From: Schumannella sp. 10F1B-5-1
GTDB lineage: Bacteria; Actinomycetota; Actinomycetes; Actinomycetales; Microbacteriaceae
Direction: 5' to 3'
NCBI RefSeq assembly: GCF_006517535.1
Contig: NZ_VHQH01000037.1
Coordinates: 70,958 to 134,957 of the forward strand
DNA: 64,000 nt
The translations under genes and the position numbers were made by a program. Position 1 is the first letter of the stretch, and the number at the start of each line of letters is the position of its first letter. The notes beneath the pieces were generated by a model. That model made no database searches. It had not been told where the DNA came from and saw only the letters and a program-made list of their open reading frames with translations. Below are positions 17,954 through 25,934 of this stretch, piece by piece.

Positions 17954-18700
17954 GTGAGTGCTCTCGGCGGCATCGTCGTGCCCGGGGATGCGGGCGCGGG
18001 CTCCGTGGATGCGGTGGCCGCCGAGCGCGCCGAGCTGACCGCCGCCCTCGGCCTCGTCATCGACGCCGAGCTGCTGCAGACGGCGCTGACGCACCGCTCC
18101 TACGCCTACGAGCACGGCGGCGTTCCGCACAACGAGCGCCTCGAGTTCCTCGGCGACTCGATCCTCGGCCAGGCCGTGACGGTCAAGCTGTTCCGCGAGA
18201 ACCCCGACCTCGACGAGGGCGAGCTCGCGAAGCGGCGCGCCAGCCTCGTCTCGACGGTCGCGCTCGCCGAGATCGCCCGCGGGATCGGCCTGGGCCGCTT
18301 CCTGCTGCTCGGCCGCGGCGAAGAGCTCACGCGCGGCCGCGACAAGAACTCGATCCTCGCCGACACGGTCGAGGCGATCATCGGCGCCGCCTATCTCTCG
18401 GCCGGCCCCGACGCCGCGACCGCTCTCGTGCTGCACCTCGAAGAGCCGCTGCTCGCCGACCCGGAGCGCTTCGGCGCCGCGATGGACCCGAAGACGAGCC
18501 TGCAGGAGCTGGCCGCCCGCCGCGGCCGCGGCCTGCCGCACTACTCGGTGACCGACAGCGGCCCCGACCACGACAAGCGCTTCACCGCCGTCGTGCGCCT
18601 CGGCGACGAGGACCTCGCCGAGGGCTCCGGCACCAGCAAGAAGCAGGCCGAGATGGCCGCCGCGCTGGAGGCGTGGACGCGCCTGCAGGCCGGCCGCTGA
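17954..18700 (+). CDS. rnc: Ribonuclease III
   Basis: This is a 248-aa double-strand-specific endoribonuclease for rRNA and mRNA maturation. The catalytic signature NERLEFLGDSILG is at ~57-69, the second acidic cluster DTVEAIIGA at ~137-145, and a double-stranded-RNA-binding domain spans ~179-245 (PKTSLQELAARRGRG to KQAEMAAALEAW). Start is uncertain: GTG 17954 is the first in frame with no strong ribosome-binding site, and GTG codons at about 17978 and 18005 would shorten a non-conserved N-terminus. It lies 70 bp after rpmF and is followed by mutM. Confidence 0.95.
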   Translation: MSALGGIVVPGDAGAGSVDAVAAERAELTAALGLVIDAELLQTALTHRSYAYEHGGVPHNERLEFLGDSILGQAVTVKLFRENPDLDEGELAKRRASLVSTVALAEIARGIGLGRFLLLGRGEELTRGRDKNSILADTVEAIIGAAYLSAGPDAATALVLHLEEPLLADPERFGAAMDPKTSLQELAARRGRGLPHYSVTDSGPDHDKRFTAVVRLGDEDLAEGSGTSKKQAEMAAALEAWTRLQAGR

Positions 18701-18736
18701 GCCGGGCCGTCCTCCGCACCGTGACCGAGCGCATCC

Positions 18737-18774
18737 ATGCCTGAACGGGCCGAGCATGCCTGAACTGCCCGAGG
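18737..18774 (+). repeat. 19-bp near-duplication of the mutM start region
   Basis: ATGCCTGAACGGGCCGAGC (18737-18755) is followed directly by ATGCCTGAACTGCCCGAGG (18756-18774), 16 of 19 bases identical. The second copy is the real mutM start. The first opens a frame MPERAEHA that stops at 18761-18763, overlapping the mutM ATG, so it is a decoy start or a translational-coupling ORF. Confidence 0.7.
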
Positions 18775-19670
18775 TCGAGGTCGTGCGCGCCGGCCTGGCG
18801 CCCGCCGTCTCCGGCGCCGTCGTCGAGCGCGTCGAGGTGCTCGACGAGCGCTCGCTCAAGCGCCACGCCGGCCCGAGCGAGGACTTCGTCGACCGCCTCA
18901 CCGGCGCCACGCTCGCGCCGCCCTCGCGTCGCGGCAAGTTCCTGTGGGTGCCCATCGAGTCGGCATCCGGCGAGGCCAGCGCGCGCACCGAGGCGCTCGT
19001 GGTGCACCTCGGCATGAGCGGCCAGGTGCTGCTGCGCACCCCCGACGCGCCCCGCGACCGACTGACCCGCATCGTGCTCGACGTGCGGCATCCCGAGCAC
19101 GGCCCGCTGCGCGTCGACTTCGTCGACCAGCGCATCTTCGGCTCGATGGCGGTGGATGCGCTGCTCCCGACCGCGGACGTGCCGGCCGAGCGCATCCCGA
19201 GCCAGGTCGCGCACATCGCCCGCGACCCGATGGACCCGCACTTCGACGACCGGCGCTTCCTCGCGGCGCTCGCCCGCAAGGACACCGGGATCAAGCGCGC
19301 GCTGCTCGACCAGACGCTCGTGAGCGGCATCGGCAACATCTACGCCGACGAGGCGCTGTGGGCCTCGCGCATCCACTACGACCAGCCGACCCGCGCGCTC
19401 AGCCGTGCGAAGGCGACCACGCTGCTGGCCGAGGTGCGCCTCGTGCTCGGCAAGGCGCTCGCCGAGGGCGGCACGAGCTTCGACGCGCAGTACGTCAACG
19501 TCAACGGCGCCTCGGGCTACTTCTCGCACTCACTCAACGCCTACGGTCAGGCGGGGGAGCCGTGCCCGCGCTGCGGCCGCGCGATCGTGCGCGAGCAGTT
19601 CATGAACCGCGGCTCGCACTTCTGCCCCTTCTGCCAGCGCGTGCGAGCCGCCCGCCCCGTGCGCTCGTGA
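18756..19670 (+). CDS. mutM: Formamidopyrimidine-DNA glycosylase (MutM/Fpg)
   Basis: This is a 304-aa bifunctional glycosylase/AP lyase that removes 8-oxoguanine and ring-opened purines. It begins MPELPEVEVVRAGL, so after Met removal the catalytic Pro and Glu are at the N-terminus. The helix-two-turn-helix region (DQTLVSGIGNIYADEALW) is at ~185-202. The C-terminal zinc finger has CPRCGRAIV near 269 and FCPFCQ near 289. It follows rnc in the usual rpmF-rnc-mutM order, and its stop overlaps the start of a small membrane protein gene by 4 bp. Confidence 0.96.
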   Translation: MPELPEVEVVRAGLAPAVSGAVVERVEVLDERSLKRHAGPSEDFVDRLTGATLAPPSRRGKFLWVPIESASGEASARTEALVVHLGMSGQVLLRTPDAPRDRLTRIVLDVRHPEHGPLRVDFVDQRIFGSMAVDALLPTADVPAERIPSQVAHIARDPMDPHFDDRRFLAALARKDTGIKRALLDQTLVSGIGNIYADEALWASRIHYDQPTRALSRAKATTLLAEVRLVLGKALAEGGTSFDAQYVNVNGASGYFSHSLNAYGQAGEPCPRCGRAIVREQFMNRGSHFCPFCQRVRAARPVRS

Positions 19671-20038
19671 CATCGCGGATCGCGTTCGGCGCGGCTCTGA
19701 TGGCCGCGCTCGCGGTGCTGCTCTGGGGCTCACTCGCCTTCGCGACGTGGCAGGGGCGAAACCCCGACTTCGACTGCCAGCAGAGCCTGAGCGTTCCCGA
19801 CGACACGATCCCCGAAGGCGCGTCCGGCCACTGGTCGCCGTGGCCGCCCATCGGCCGGACGTGCTCCTATCCTCGCGAGGCCGGCGGCACGATCGAGGTG
19901 CCGCCGGAGCCGAGCCTGACCGTCGTGTTCTCCGCCGCCCTCGGCAGCAGCGTGCTCGCCGTCGCCCTGGCTGCGACGTCGCTGGCGATGGGGAGACGGT
20001 CGAGGGGCGTCGCGGCGCGGGCTGACCGGCTCAGTTGA
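19667..20038 (+). CDS. Small two-helix membrane protein (unknown)
   Basis: This 123-aa protein starts at a GTG that overlaps the mutM stop (GTGA). Hydrophobic segments lie at ~5-25 and ~84-104; between them is an ~55-residue extracytoplasmic stretch with two cysteines (DFDCQQ and RTCSYP) that could form a disulfide. I recognise no family. It is probably co-transcribed with mutM. Its 3' end overlaps the convergent downstream gene by 8 bp. Confidence 0.6.
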   Translation: MTSRIAFGAALMAALAVLLWGSLAFATWQGRNPDFDCQQSLSVPDDTIPEGASGHWSPWPPIGRTCSYPREAGGTIEVPPEPSLTVVFSAALGSSVLAVALAATSLAMGRRSRGVAARADRLS

Positions 20039-20393
20039 ACGTCGGCCCGACGGTCGGCTGCGGCAACAGGATCACGAAGACCGCGAAGGCGACCACGGTC
20101 ACGCCGCAGAACAGCGCCGCTCTCGTGCGCGGCGGCGTGAACGGCACGGCTCCGACCGATGCGCCGATCAGCGCCGACCCGAAGAGCAGCACGATCCACG
20201 CAGGAAGCAGGTACTGGTTCTCCGGGAACCTCACCGGGCCGACGAGCACGAACCAGCGGCAGGCGCCCCAGAGCACCACGTCGATGGCGAGCGCCAGCGG
20301 CACGGTCCACAGGAGGTGGACGATCCGTCCGTCGACGCTCGACCAGCCTCGTTCCGCAGTCTGACGGACGGGTGTCTCCCCGATGCTCGACAT
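20031..20393 (-). CDS. Small membrane protein (unknown)
   Basis: This 120-aa protein has three hydrophobic segments (~27-47, 61-81, 93-113). An ATG lies 33 bp further upstream, but ATG 20393 has GAGGA about 7 nt ahead on the minus strand and is preferred. No recognised family and no polar active-site motif. It is convergent with the previous small membrane protein, and its promoter region faces the monooxygenase gene. Confidence 0.55.
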   Translation of the reverse strand: MSSIGETPVRQTAERGWSSVDGRIVHLLWTVPLALAIDVVLWGACRWFVLVGPVRFPENQYLLPAWIVLLFGSALIGASVGAVPFTPPRTRAALFCGVTVVAFAVFVILLPQPTVGPTFN

Positions 20394-20451
20394 GACGGGA
20401 TCCTCGGTCAGAACGCTCGGGAGCACACTGCCCCCGACCGAGGGGCCGCCC

Positions 20452-20457
20452 TAGGCT
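20452..20457 (+). promoter_or_regulatory. -10-like TAGGCT for the ABM-domain gene
   Basis: TAGGCT lies 6 nt before ATG 20464, the leaderless arrangement repeated across the window. Confidence 0.45.
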
Positions 20458-20463
20458 GACTCC

Positions 20464-20769
20464 ATGAGCGCCGTCGGAGTCGTCGTGTCCATCCTCTGCA
20501 AACCGGGTCGCGGCTCCGAGCAGATCGCCGCGTTCGACGAGGTCGCCCCGCTCGTGCGCGCCGAGGACGGCTGCCTGCACTACGAGCTGCACGAGGTCGT
20601 CGGCGACCCGGATCGCTTCGTGATCATCGAGTGGTGGGCGTCGGCGGAGGCGCTCGAGGTGCACGGAACGGCGCCGCACATCGTCGAGCTGGGCAAGCGC
20701 ACGCCGCTGTTCCGCGCCGAGCCGGCGACCCTGACGCGCATCGAGCCGGCGCACCGCATCCCGAGCTGA
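20464..20769 (+). CDS. ABM-domain protein (putative quinol monooxygenase)
   Basis: This 101-aa ferredoxin-like barrel protein resembles YgiN-type antibiotic-biosynthesis monooxygenases. Typical features are the beta strand GVVVSILCKPG, the EDGCLHYELHEV motif at ~36-47, the FVIIEWWAS strand and the following HGTAPHI helix. Such small dimers oxidise quinols or aromatic polyketides, or act as stress enzymes; the substrate here is unknown. It is a single gene, with a -10-like hexamer 6 nt upstream. Confidence 0.8.
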   Translation: MSAVGVVVSILCKPGRGSEQIAAFDEVAPLVRAEDGCLHYELHEVVGDPDRFVIIEWWASAEALEVHGTAPHIVELGKRTPLFRAEPATLTRIEPAHRIPS

Positions 20770-20822
20770 CGGAGGGCACGCTCGCGATGGGTGCGACCCT
20801 CGAGGGCCCAGGTCAATCGCGC

Positions 20823-20828
20823 TAGAAT
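20823..20828 (+). promoter_or_regulatory. -10-like TAGAAT for the toxin-antitoxin operon
   Basis: TAGAAT lies 7 nt before ATG 20836, placing the predicted transcript start at or beside the start codon. Antitoxin autorepression at this site would be expected from the family but no operator repeat is evident. Confidence 0.5.
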
Positions 20829-20835
20829 CGTGTAC

Positions 20836-21141
20836 ATGACCACGATCTCTGTCGCGGATGCGCGCAACGGCCTGTCGCAGCACATCGAGTCCGCTGCGTC
20901 GACACACGAGCGGTTCGACATCACGCGCAACGGATCGCGGGTCGCGGTGCTGCTCGGTGCCGACGATTTCGACGCGCTGCTGGAGACCGTGGACATCCTG
21001 AGCAGCTCCGACGAGATGGCGGCGCTGCAGTCGGCGATCCGCGAGATCGAGTCGGGAGACGTCTTCTCCGGCGATGAGGTCCGCGCCGCGCTCGCCGCGC
21101 GCCGGTCCGGCTCGAACCCGGACGCGACTCCCGCCGCGTGA
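20836..21141 (+). CDS. Phd/YefM-type antitoxin
   Basis: This 101-aa protein begins MTTISVADARNGLSQHIE, the Phd/YefM DNA-binding fold, followed by ITRNGSRVAVLLGADDFDALLETVD, the usual core. The C-terminal third is acidic and probably unfolded until it binds the toxin. The frame is open upstream, but ATG 20836 gives the family length and follows a -10-like TAGAAT. It overlaps the toxin gene by 4 bp (GTGA). It is expected to neutralise the toxin and repress the operon. Confidence 0.9.
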   Translation: MTTISVADARNGLSQHIESAASTHERFDITRNGSRVAVLLGADDFDALLETVDILSSSDEMAALQSAIREIESGDVFSGDEVRAALAARRSGSNPDATPAA

Positions 21142-21410
21142 GCGACCGCTACGAGGTCGTCTTCTCGCGTACGGCGAAGCGCGCGATCGCCGAGGAGCTG
21201 CCCGAAGGCGTCGCCGCAGCGGCGCTCGAGTTCATCCTCGGCCCGCTCGCCGAGAACCCACGCCGCGTCGGCAAGCCGTTGCGCAGCCCGTTCGAGGGCC
21301 TGCACTCGGCCCGCCGCGGCGAATATCGCGTGATCTACCGCATCGAGGATCGGAAGCTGATCGTGCAGGTGGCGAGCGTCAGTCACCGCCGCGACGCGTA
21401 TCGCTCCTGA
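21138..21410 (+). CDS. RelE/ParE-superfamily toxin
   Basis: This 90-aa basic protein has the RelE/YafQ-like pattern YEVVFSRTAKRAIAEEL, a central KPLRSPFEGLHSARRGEYRVIYRI and a C-terminal VQVASVSHRRDAY, where the Arg and His resemble the residues that cleave mRNA on the ribosome. Start GTG 21138 overlaps the antitoxin stop. Immediately after it lies a 60-bp palindrome. Confidence 0.9.
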   Translation: MSDRYEVVFSRTAKRAIAEELPEGVAAAALEFILGPLAENPRRVGKPLRSPFEGLHSARRGEYRVIYRIEDRKLIVQVASVSHRRDAYRS

Positions 21411-21427
21411 TCTCGCGCCTCCCGGCG

Positions 21428-21487
21428 GCGAGTTGCCCAGTTCTGTCGCATTCCGAGGGCGGAACGCGACAGAAGTGGGCAACTCGC
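21428..21487 (+). repeat. 60-bp palindrome with 28-bp arms (REP/terminator-like)
   Basis: Arms at 21428-21455 and 21460-21487 pair at 26 of 28 positions around a 4-base AGGG loop; each arm reads GCGAGTTGCCCAnTTCTGTC outward. The element sits between the 3' ends of the RelE toxin and of the convergent oligopeptide-binding protein. It could be a bidirectional terminator, but its length and near-perfect pairing go beyond the other hairpins here, and it resembles a dispersed palindromic element. It is the only copy I saw in the window. Confidence 0.75.
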
Positions 21488-21519
21488 AAGGGGTGTGGAG
21501 GCCGGAGCCCGGCGCCCGC

Positions 21520-23088
21520 CTAGCTGCGACCCAGCGCCGCGAAGCGGAACTTGTACGTCGCGTCGAGCGTGTCCTTCAGGCCGGTCACGCCCTTCACCGC
21601 GACGACGGTCTCGCGACCCTGCAGCAGCGGGATGATGCCGGCCGACTGGGCGACGAGCGTCTGCATGTCCTCGATCGCCTGGGTGCGCGCCGCCGCGTCG
21701 GAAGCGGTCGCCTCCTTCTCGAGCGCCGCGTCGATCTCGGGGCTGGTGAGCCCGTTCGACACCGAGCCGCCGGTCGAGGAGTAGCCCGAGCGCAGGAAGT
21801 TGTCGGGGTCCGGGTAGTCCGGGAAGAACCCGAGCTGGTAGGCCGGGTAGCTGTCGCGCTGGCCGACGTAGCTCGTCCACTCGGTCGACTGCAGTGCCAC
21901 CGTGAACAGATCCGACTCCTCGAGCTGCGACTTGATCGTGGCGTACTCCGTCGACGAGTCGGGACCGTAGTGGTCGCTCGTGTACTGGATGGGCAGGTCG
22001 ACCGGGGTGCTGACCCCGGCATCCTCGAGGATCTGCTTCGCCTTGGCGACCGAGGGCTTCGCGCCGTACTGGTCGGCGAACGCCTCCGTGGCGCCGTTCT
22101 GGCCGTCGAGCACGAGGCTGTAGGCGGGCGCGTAGGTGCCCTTGAACACCGAGGTGGCGAGCTCATCGCGGTCGATCAGCGTGGCGACGGCCTGACGGAT
22201 GGCGAGCTTCTGCGCGTCATCGGCGCCGGGCTGCGCATCCTTGTTGAAGACCAGGAAGCGCACCGAGCCACCGGGGCCCGAGACGACCTGCAGCTTCGAG
22301 TCCTTCTCGAGCGAGGCGACATCGGTGGAGGTCAGCGAGCGGTAGGCGACGTCGATCTCCTCCTTCGAGATGTCGAGCTTGAGGTTCGACGAGTCGGCGT
22401 AGCTCTTCAGCACCACGTTCGCGGTCTTCGGCGCGTCGCCGTCGTACTCGCTGTTGGCCGTCAGCGAGAGCAGGCCCTTCTTCGAGTAGTCGGCGATCTT
22501 GTAGGGGCCCGAGCCGATCACGTCGGCATCGGCGAGCAGCTCGTCGGCGGGGAAGACGTCTTCATCGACGATCGGACCGCCCATGCTCGTGAGCACGAAG
22601 GGGAAGGTCTGGTCGTTCGGGGTCTTCAGGGTGAAGACGACGCCGAGCTCGCCATCCTGCTTCACGCTCTCGATGCCCGAGAGCAGCGGCGCCGGACCGC
22701 TGTCGGCGTTGATCTTCACGGTGCGCTCGAACGAGAACACGACGTCCGACGCGGTGAGGTCGTCGCCGTTGCTGAACTTCAGACCCTTCTTGAGCGTGCA
22801 GCTGTAGGTCGTCGCGTCGTCGAAGCCGCACTCCTCGGCCGCCTCGGAAACGGGAGTCGTGTTGCCCGGCTCGTAGCTCAGCAGGTGCTGGTAGATCTGG
22901 TTCTGCGGCGTGAAGCTGCCGCGATCCCAGGCGCCGGCCGGGTCGAGCGAGACGATCGCGTCGGTCGTGCCGATCACGAGCTGGTCGCCGGCGGCGCTGT
23001 CGGAGCCGGCGGCGCAGGCGGTGAGCGCGAGCGCCGTGGCGCTCACGGCGAGGGCCGCGGTCGCGGCGCGGAGCAGGGGTCGGGTCAT
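21520..23088 (-). CDS. ABC transporter substrate-binding lipoprotein, oligopeptide type
   Basis: This 522-aa SBP family 5 (DppA/OppA-like) lipoprotein has a lipobox in ALALTACAAG (Cys ~25), then LVIGTTDAIVSLDPAGAWDRG, the typical start of the family, and LKFSNGDDLTASDVVFSFERT at ~100. It binds peptides, opines or related amines outside the cell. No permease or ATPase gene accompanies it, so it must use components encoded elsewhere. The frame continues upstream, but ATG 23088 starts the signal peptide. It is 59 bp downstream of the flavoprotein gene, on the same strand. Confidence 0.92.
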   Translation of the reverse strand: MTRPLLRAATAALAVSATALALTACAAGSDSAAGDQLVIGTTDAIVSLDPAGAWDRGSFTPQNQIYQHLLSYEPGNTTPVSEAAEECGFDDATTYSCTLKKGLKFSNGDDLTASDVVFSFERTVKINADSGPAPLLSGIESVKQDGELGVVFTLKTPNDQTFPFVLTSMGGPIVDEDVFPADELLADADVIGSGPYKIADYSKKGLLSLTANSEYDGDAPKTANVVLKSYADSSNLKLDISKEEIDVAYRSLTSTDVASLEKDSKLQVVSGPGGSVRFLVFNKDAQPGADDAQKLAIRQAVATLIDRDELATSVFKGTYAPAYSLVLDGQNGATEAFADQYGAKPSVAKAKQILEDAGVSTPVDLPIQYTSDHYGPDSSTEYATIKSQLEESDLFTVALQSTEWTSYVGQRDSYPAYQLGFFPDYPDPDNFLRSGYSSTGGSVSNGLTSPEIDAALEKEATASDAAARTQAIEDMQTLVAQSAGIIPLLQGRETVVAVKGVTGLKDTLDATYKFRFAALGRS

Positions 23089-23147
23089 CTCGGGGTGCTT
23101 TCGATCGGGGTGGATGCGGTGGTGCAGTTCGTGGAAGCGGGCCGGGC

Positions 23148-24458
23148 CTACGCGCCGCGCAGCGCGTCGACCTCGCGCCGCGCGGGCATCGCGGCGGCGA
23201 CGGCGGCCTCGTCGGTGACGTCGTAGTCGACGCCGTCGAAGCGGTCGGGCCGGTACAGCTCGGGGTCGCCCGCGCTCGGCGCGGCGCCGGTGACGAGCTC
23301 GGCGGCGAGGCGTCCGAGACCGGGACCGTGCGTGACGCCCGACTCGTTGTCGCCCGCGACGACCCAGAGGCCCGCGGCCTCGGGCACGGGGCCGACGATG
23401 AAGCGGCGGTCGGCGGTCATCGACACGATGCCCTGCGTCCACTCGGCCGTGTCGGCGTAGTCGCCGCCCGCGGGGATGAGCGCCGCGAGCCGGGGCGCGA
23501 GATCGGCGCGCATCGCGTCGATCAGGTCGGTGCGCTGCGGCCGGCGTTCGGCGGGCACATCGCGCGAGCCGAGCGCCTCGTAGCCGCCGCCGTGACCGTA
23601 GGTGAGGCCGCCGCGGTGCTCGCGCACCCACAGCCCCTGCAGCTCGGGCAGCATCAGCGTCGGGATCTCGCCGAGCCCGAACGGCTGGGTCGTGAGGCGC
23701 GAGGCGAGCACGCGCGCGAACGGCAGCTGGCGGCCGAGCGGCGCGAGCAGGGCGTTCGTCCACGAGCCCGAGGCGAGCACGACCTGGCCGGCGCGCAGCT
23801 CCTCGCCGGCGGCCGTGCGCACGCCCGTCGCGCGGCCGTCCTCGACGAGAACCGACGTCACCGCGGTGCAGCTCTGCACGCGCACCCCGGCGCGCACGAC
23901 CTCGGCGGCGAGCGCGAGCGCCGCATCCGGGGCGCTGATCTGGATGCCGGCCGGATGCAGGAAGCCGCCGGTCACGGCCGCGGCCGACAGCCCCGGGATG
24001 ACCTCGGCGGCCTCGTCGGGCGTCAGCAGCCGGGCGCCCTCGGGTTTCAGCGGGTGGCGGTCGAAGGGCAGGATGTGGTCGCGGTACCCCGCGTCGGTCA
24101 CGCTCAGCCAGGCGTTGCCGCGGTCGCGGTAGCCGATGTCAGCCGTGCGGGCGAGCTCGCGGTAGAAGTCGATGCCGTACTGCTCGAGGTCGCGCTCCGA
24201 TTCGTTCCAGTACCAGGCGTAGCCGGCGGCCCAGAGGCCCACGAAGCCGGCGCCGGCGGCGGTCGTGCCCGAGGCGGGCGTGCCCTCGTCGACCACGAGC
24301 ACACGGCGACCGGCGCGCGCGAGGTGCAGCGCGGTCGAGAGTCCGAAGAGACCCGAGCCGACGACGAGCACGTCGGGCGGCGCATCCGGGTGCTCGACGC
24401 TGCCGCTGAGCGTGCTGCCGACGGCGGGGACGTGCGTGCTGGCGTCGGCGGACGACAT
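23148..24458 (-). CDS. FAD-dependent oxidoreductase, DAO family
   Basis: This 436-aa flavoprotein has the N-terminal dinucleotide fold VLVVGSGLFGLS (~30-41) and the DAO continuation ASGTTAAGAGFVGLW. The C-terminal region carries the FAD-contact pattern VAGDNESGVTHGPGLG. Relatives oxidise D-amino acids, sarcosine, glycine or amine conjugates; the substrate cannot be predicted. An N-terminal extension of ~25 residues precedes the fold. It is probably co-transcribed with the downstream binding protein, suggesting uptake and oxidation of the same nitrogenous compound, which is inference. Confidence 0.87.
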   Translation of the reverse strand: MSSADASTHVPAVGSTLSGSVEHPDAPPDVLVVGSGLFGLSTALHLARAGRRVLVVDEGTPASGTTAAGAGFVGLWAAGYAWYWNESERDLEQYGIDFYRELARTADIGYRDRGNAWLSVTDAGYRDHILPFDRHPLKPEGARLLTPDEAAEVIPGLSAAAVTGGFLHPAGIQISAPDAALALAAEVVRAGVRVQSCTAVTSVLVEDGRATGVRTAAGEELRAGQVVLASGSWTNALLAPLGRQLPFARVLASRLTTQPFGLGEIPTLMLPELQGLWVREHRGGLTYGHGGGYEALGSRDVPAERRPQRTDLIDAMRADLAPRLAALIPAGGDYADTAEWTQGIVSMTADRRFIVGPVPEAAGLWVVAGDNESGVTHGPGLGRLAAELVTGAAPSAGDPELYRPDRFDGVDYDVTDEAAVAAAMPARREVDALRGA

Positions 24459-24595
24459 GGCTGACCTCGGATTCGCGCTCGGGGCCGGTGCGCCGTCGGA
24501 CCGACAGGTGTTGTGCTGCGGTCAGGCTAGCGGCGGACCCGGGCGCGCCGGGAAATCCTGTGACGCCGTGTGACGGTGCGAGACGCGCGGCGACG

Positions 24596-25730
24596 TCAGT
24601 TCAGGTCGAGCCGCCACGCACCTTCCGCCGCGACCGGCACGAATCCGACCGCCTCGTTCACGTCGAGCATGAAGCGGTTCTCCTCGGCGTTGAAGGTCAG
24701 CACGGCCGGATGCCCGGGCCGCTCGCGCTGCAGCTGATCGAGGTTCGCGACCTTGACGAGCATCCCGAGCCGATGCCCGCGGTGCTCGCGCAGCACGATC
24801 GTGTCCTCCTGCGAGACCGGGCGGCTCGGGTCGGCCGCGGCCTCGAAGTAGGTGAATCCGGCCAGCTCGCCGCTCGGCAGGTGCCGCGCGGCCGCGGCGA
24901 TCCACTCGGTGCCCGACTCGGCCTGCTCGGCCTCCTCGTCGATGAGCCGCTCGACCGTCCACGGGTCGTCGGGCTCCTCCATGCCCGCCGAGGGCGCATC
25001 GGCCATGGCCGTCTTGAGGTGCACGACCTGCTCGCGCCACTCGGGCGGCGTCGCGCCGATCCAGGTGACGACGTCGTAGTCGGGCCCGGATGCGGCGCGG
25101 CCCGCCGCCAGGCGCTCGGCCAGCTCGTCGGCCGGCATGGGCAGCGGCACGGCGCTCGCGCGCTCGACCTGCTCGAGGCGGGCGCCGCGGCTCAGCGCGA
25201 AGCGCACGCTCGCGTGGTCGGCGGGCACTCGGCCGACGCCGGTCGGCGGCACCAGCACCTCGACGCCGGCGGCGACAGCGTCATCGTCGACGATCGGCGT
25301 CGCCGCCCAGGCCAGCATCTTCGTGACGCCGACGGCGCGCTCGAAGATGCTCGAGCCGGTCGGCGAGGGCGGCTCCGATGCCCTGGCGCCGCGCATCCTC
25401 GACCACCGACACGTGCACGAAGGCGGTCTCGGGGCTCGAGACGGGGCTGTGCGCGGCGCCGCGCCCGACGACGCGGCCGTCGAGCTTCGCCAGCAGCATC
25501 CGCCGGCGCTCCCAGCGCTGGTTGCGCCAGCTCGGCAGCGACTCCTCGGCCGCGCGCCGATCGGCGGCCGGCCCGAACGACTCGAGCTCGATGGCGTTCC
25601 AGATCTCGACCGCCGCTCGGAAGTCGTCGCCGCCGGGCGCATCCAGGGTCTCGGGGATGCTCAGCTCGACGATCTCGAGCCCGGCGGGCGGCGTCGTGGT
25701 CGACGGGTCGGCGGGCGTGGCGGGGGTCAT
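24596..25730 (-). pseudogene. Double-GNAT acetyltransferase gene with a +1 frameshift
   Basis: Two abutting minus-strand frames together make one ~377-aa protein with two GNAT domains. The first frame (25730 to ~25350) starts MTPATPADPS after GAGAGG and holds VHVSVVEDARRQGIGAALAD, the acetyl-CoA loop of domain 1. The second (~25348 to 24596) begins IFERAVGVTKMLAW and holds VLREHRGHRLGMLVK, the loop of domain 2. The length 24596-25730 is 3n+1, and dropping one base near 25349 restores the frame. Both halves keep normal codon usage, so this is a recent lesion, a sequencing error or programmed shifting. The substrate is unknown. Confidence 0.75.
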
Positions 25731-25869
25731 CGCGGGATCCTCTCGCTGCCCGGTGGTGGAGCGGGCAGCGGACCAGGATGCGCCGGAACCGTTCCCCAGC
25801 GCAACCTCCATCGTGCGACAGCGTCCGCTGGCACCCGCGGGGCGACCCGGCCGATCCCCGTGATTCCGG

Positions 25870-25875
25870 TAGGTT
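25870..25875 (+). promoter_or_regulatory. -10-like TAGGTT upstream of smc
   Basis: TAGGTT lies about 60 bp before the smc GTG. Unlike most candidate promoters here it would leave a leader of ~50 nt, which contains GGGAG in front of the start codon. Confidence 0.35.
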
Positions 25876-25934
25876 CGACGGATCGTCCGAGCCGCGCCGT
25901 GCGGCCCCGACGACGGTCGTGAGACGGGAGCAGC

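Noticed and set aside
21428-21487. Inverted repeats of an insertion sequence
   Set aside because: No transposase and only 4 bp between the arms, so not an IS; kept as a palindromic element.
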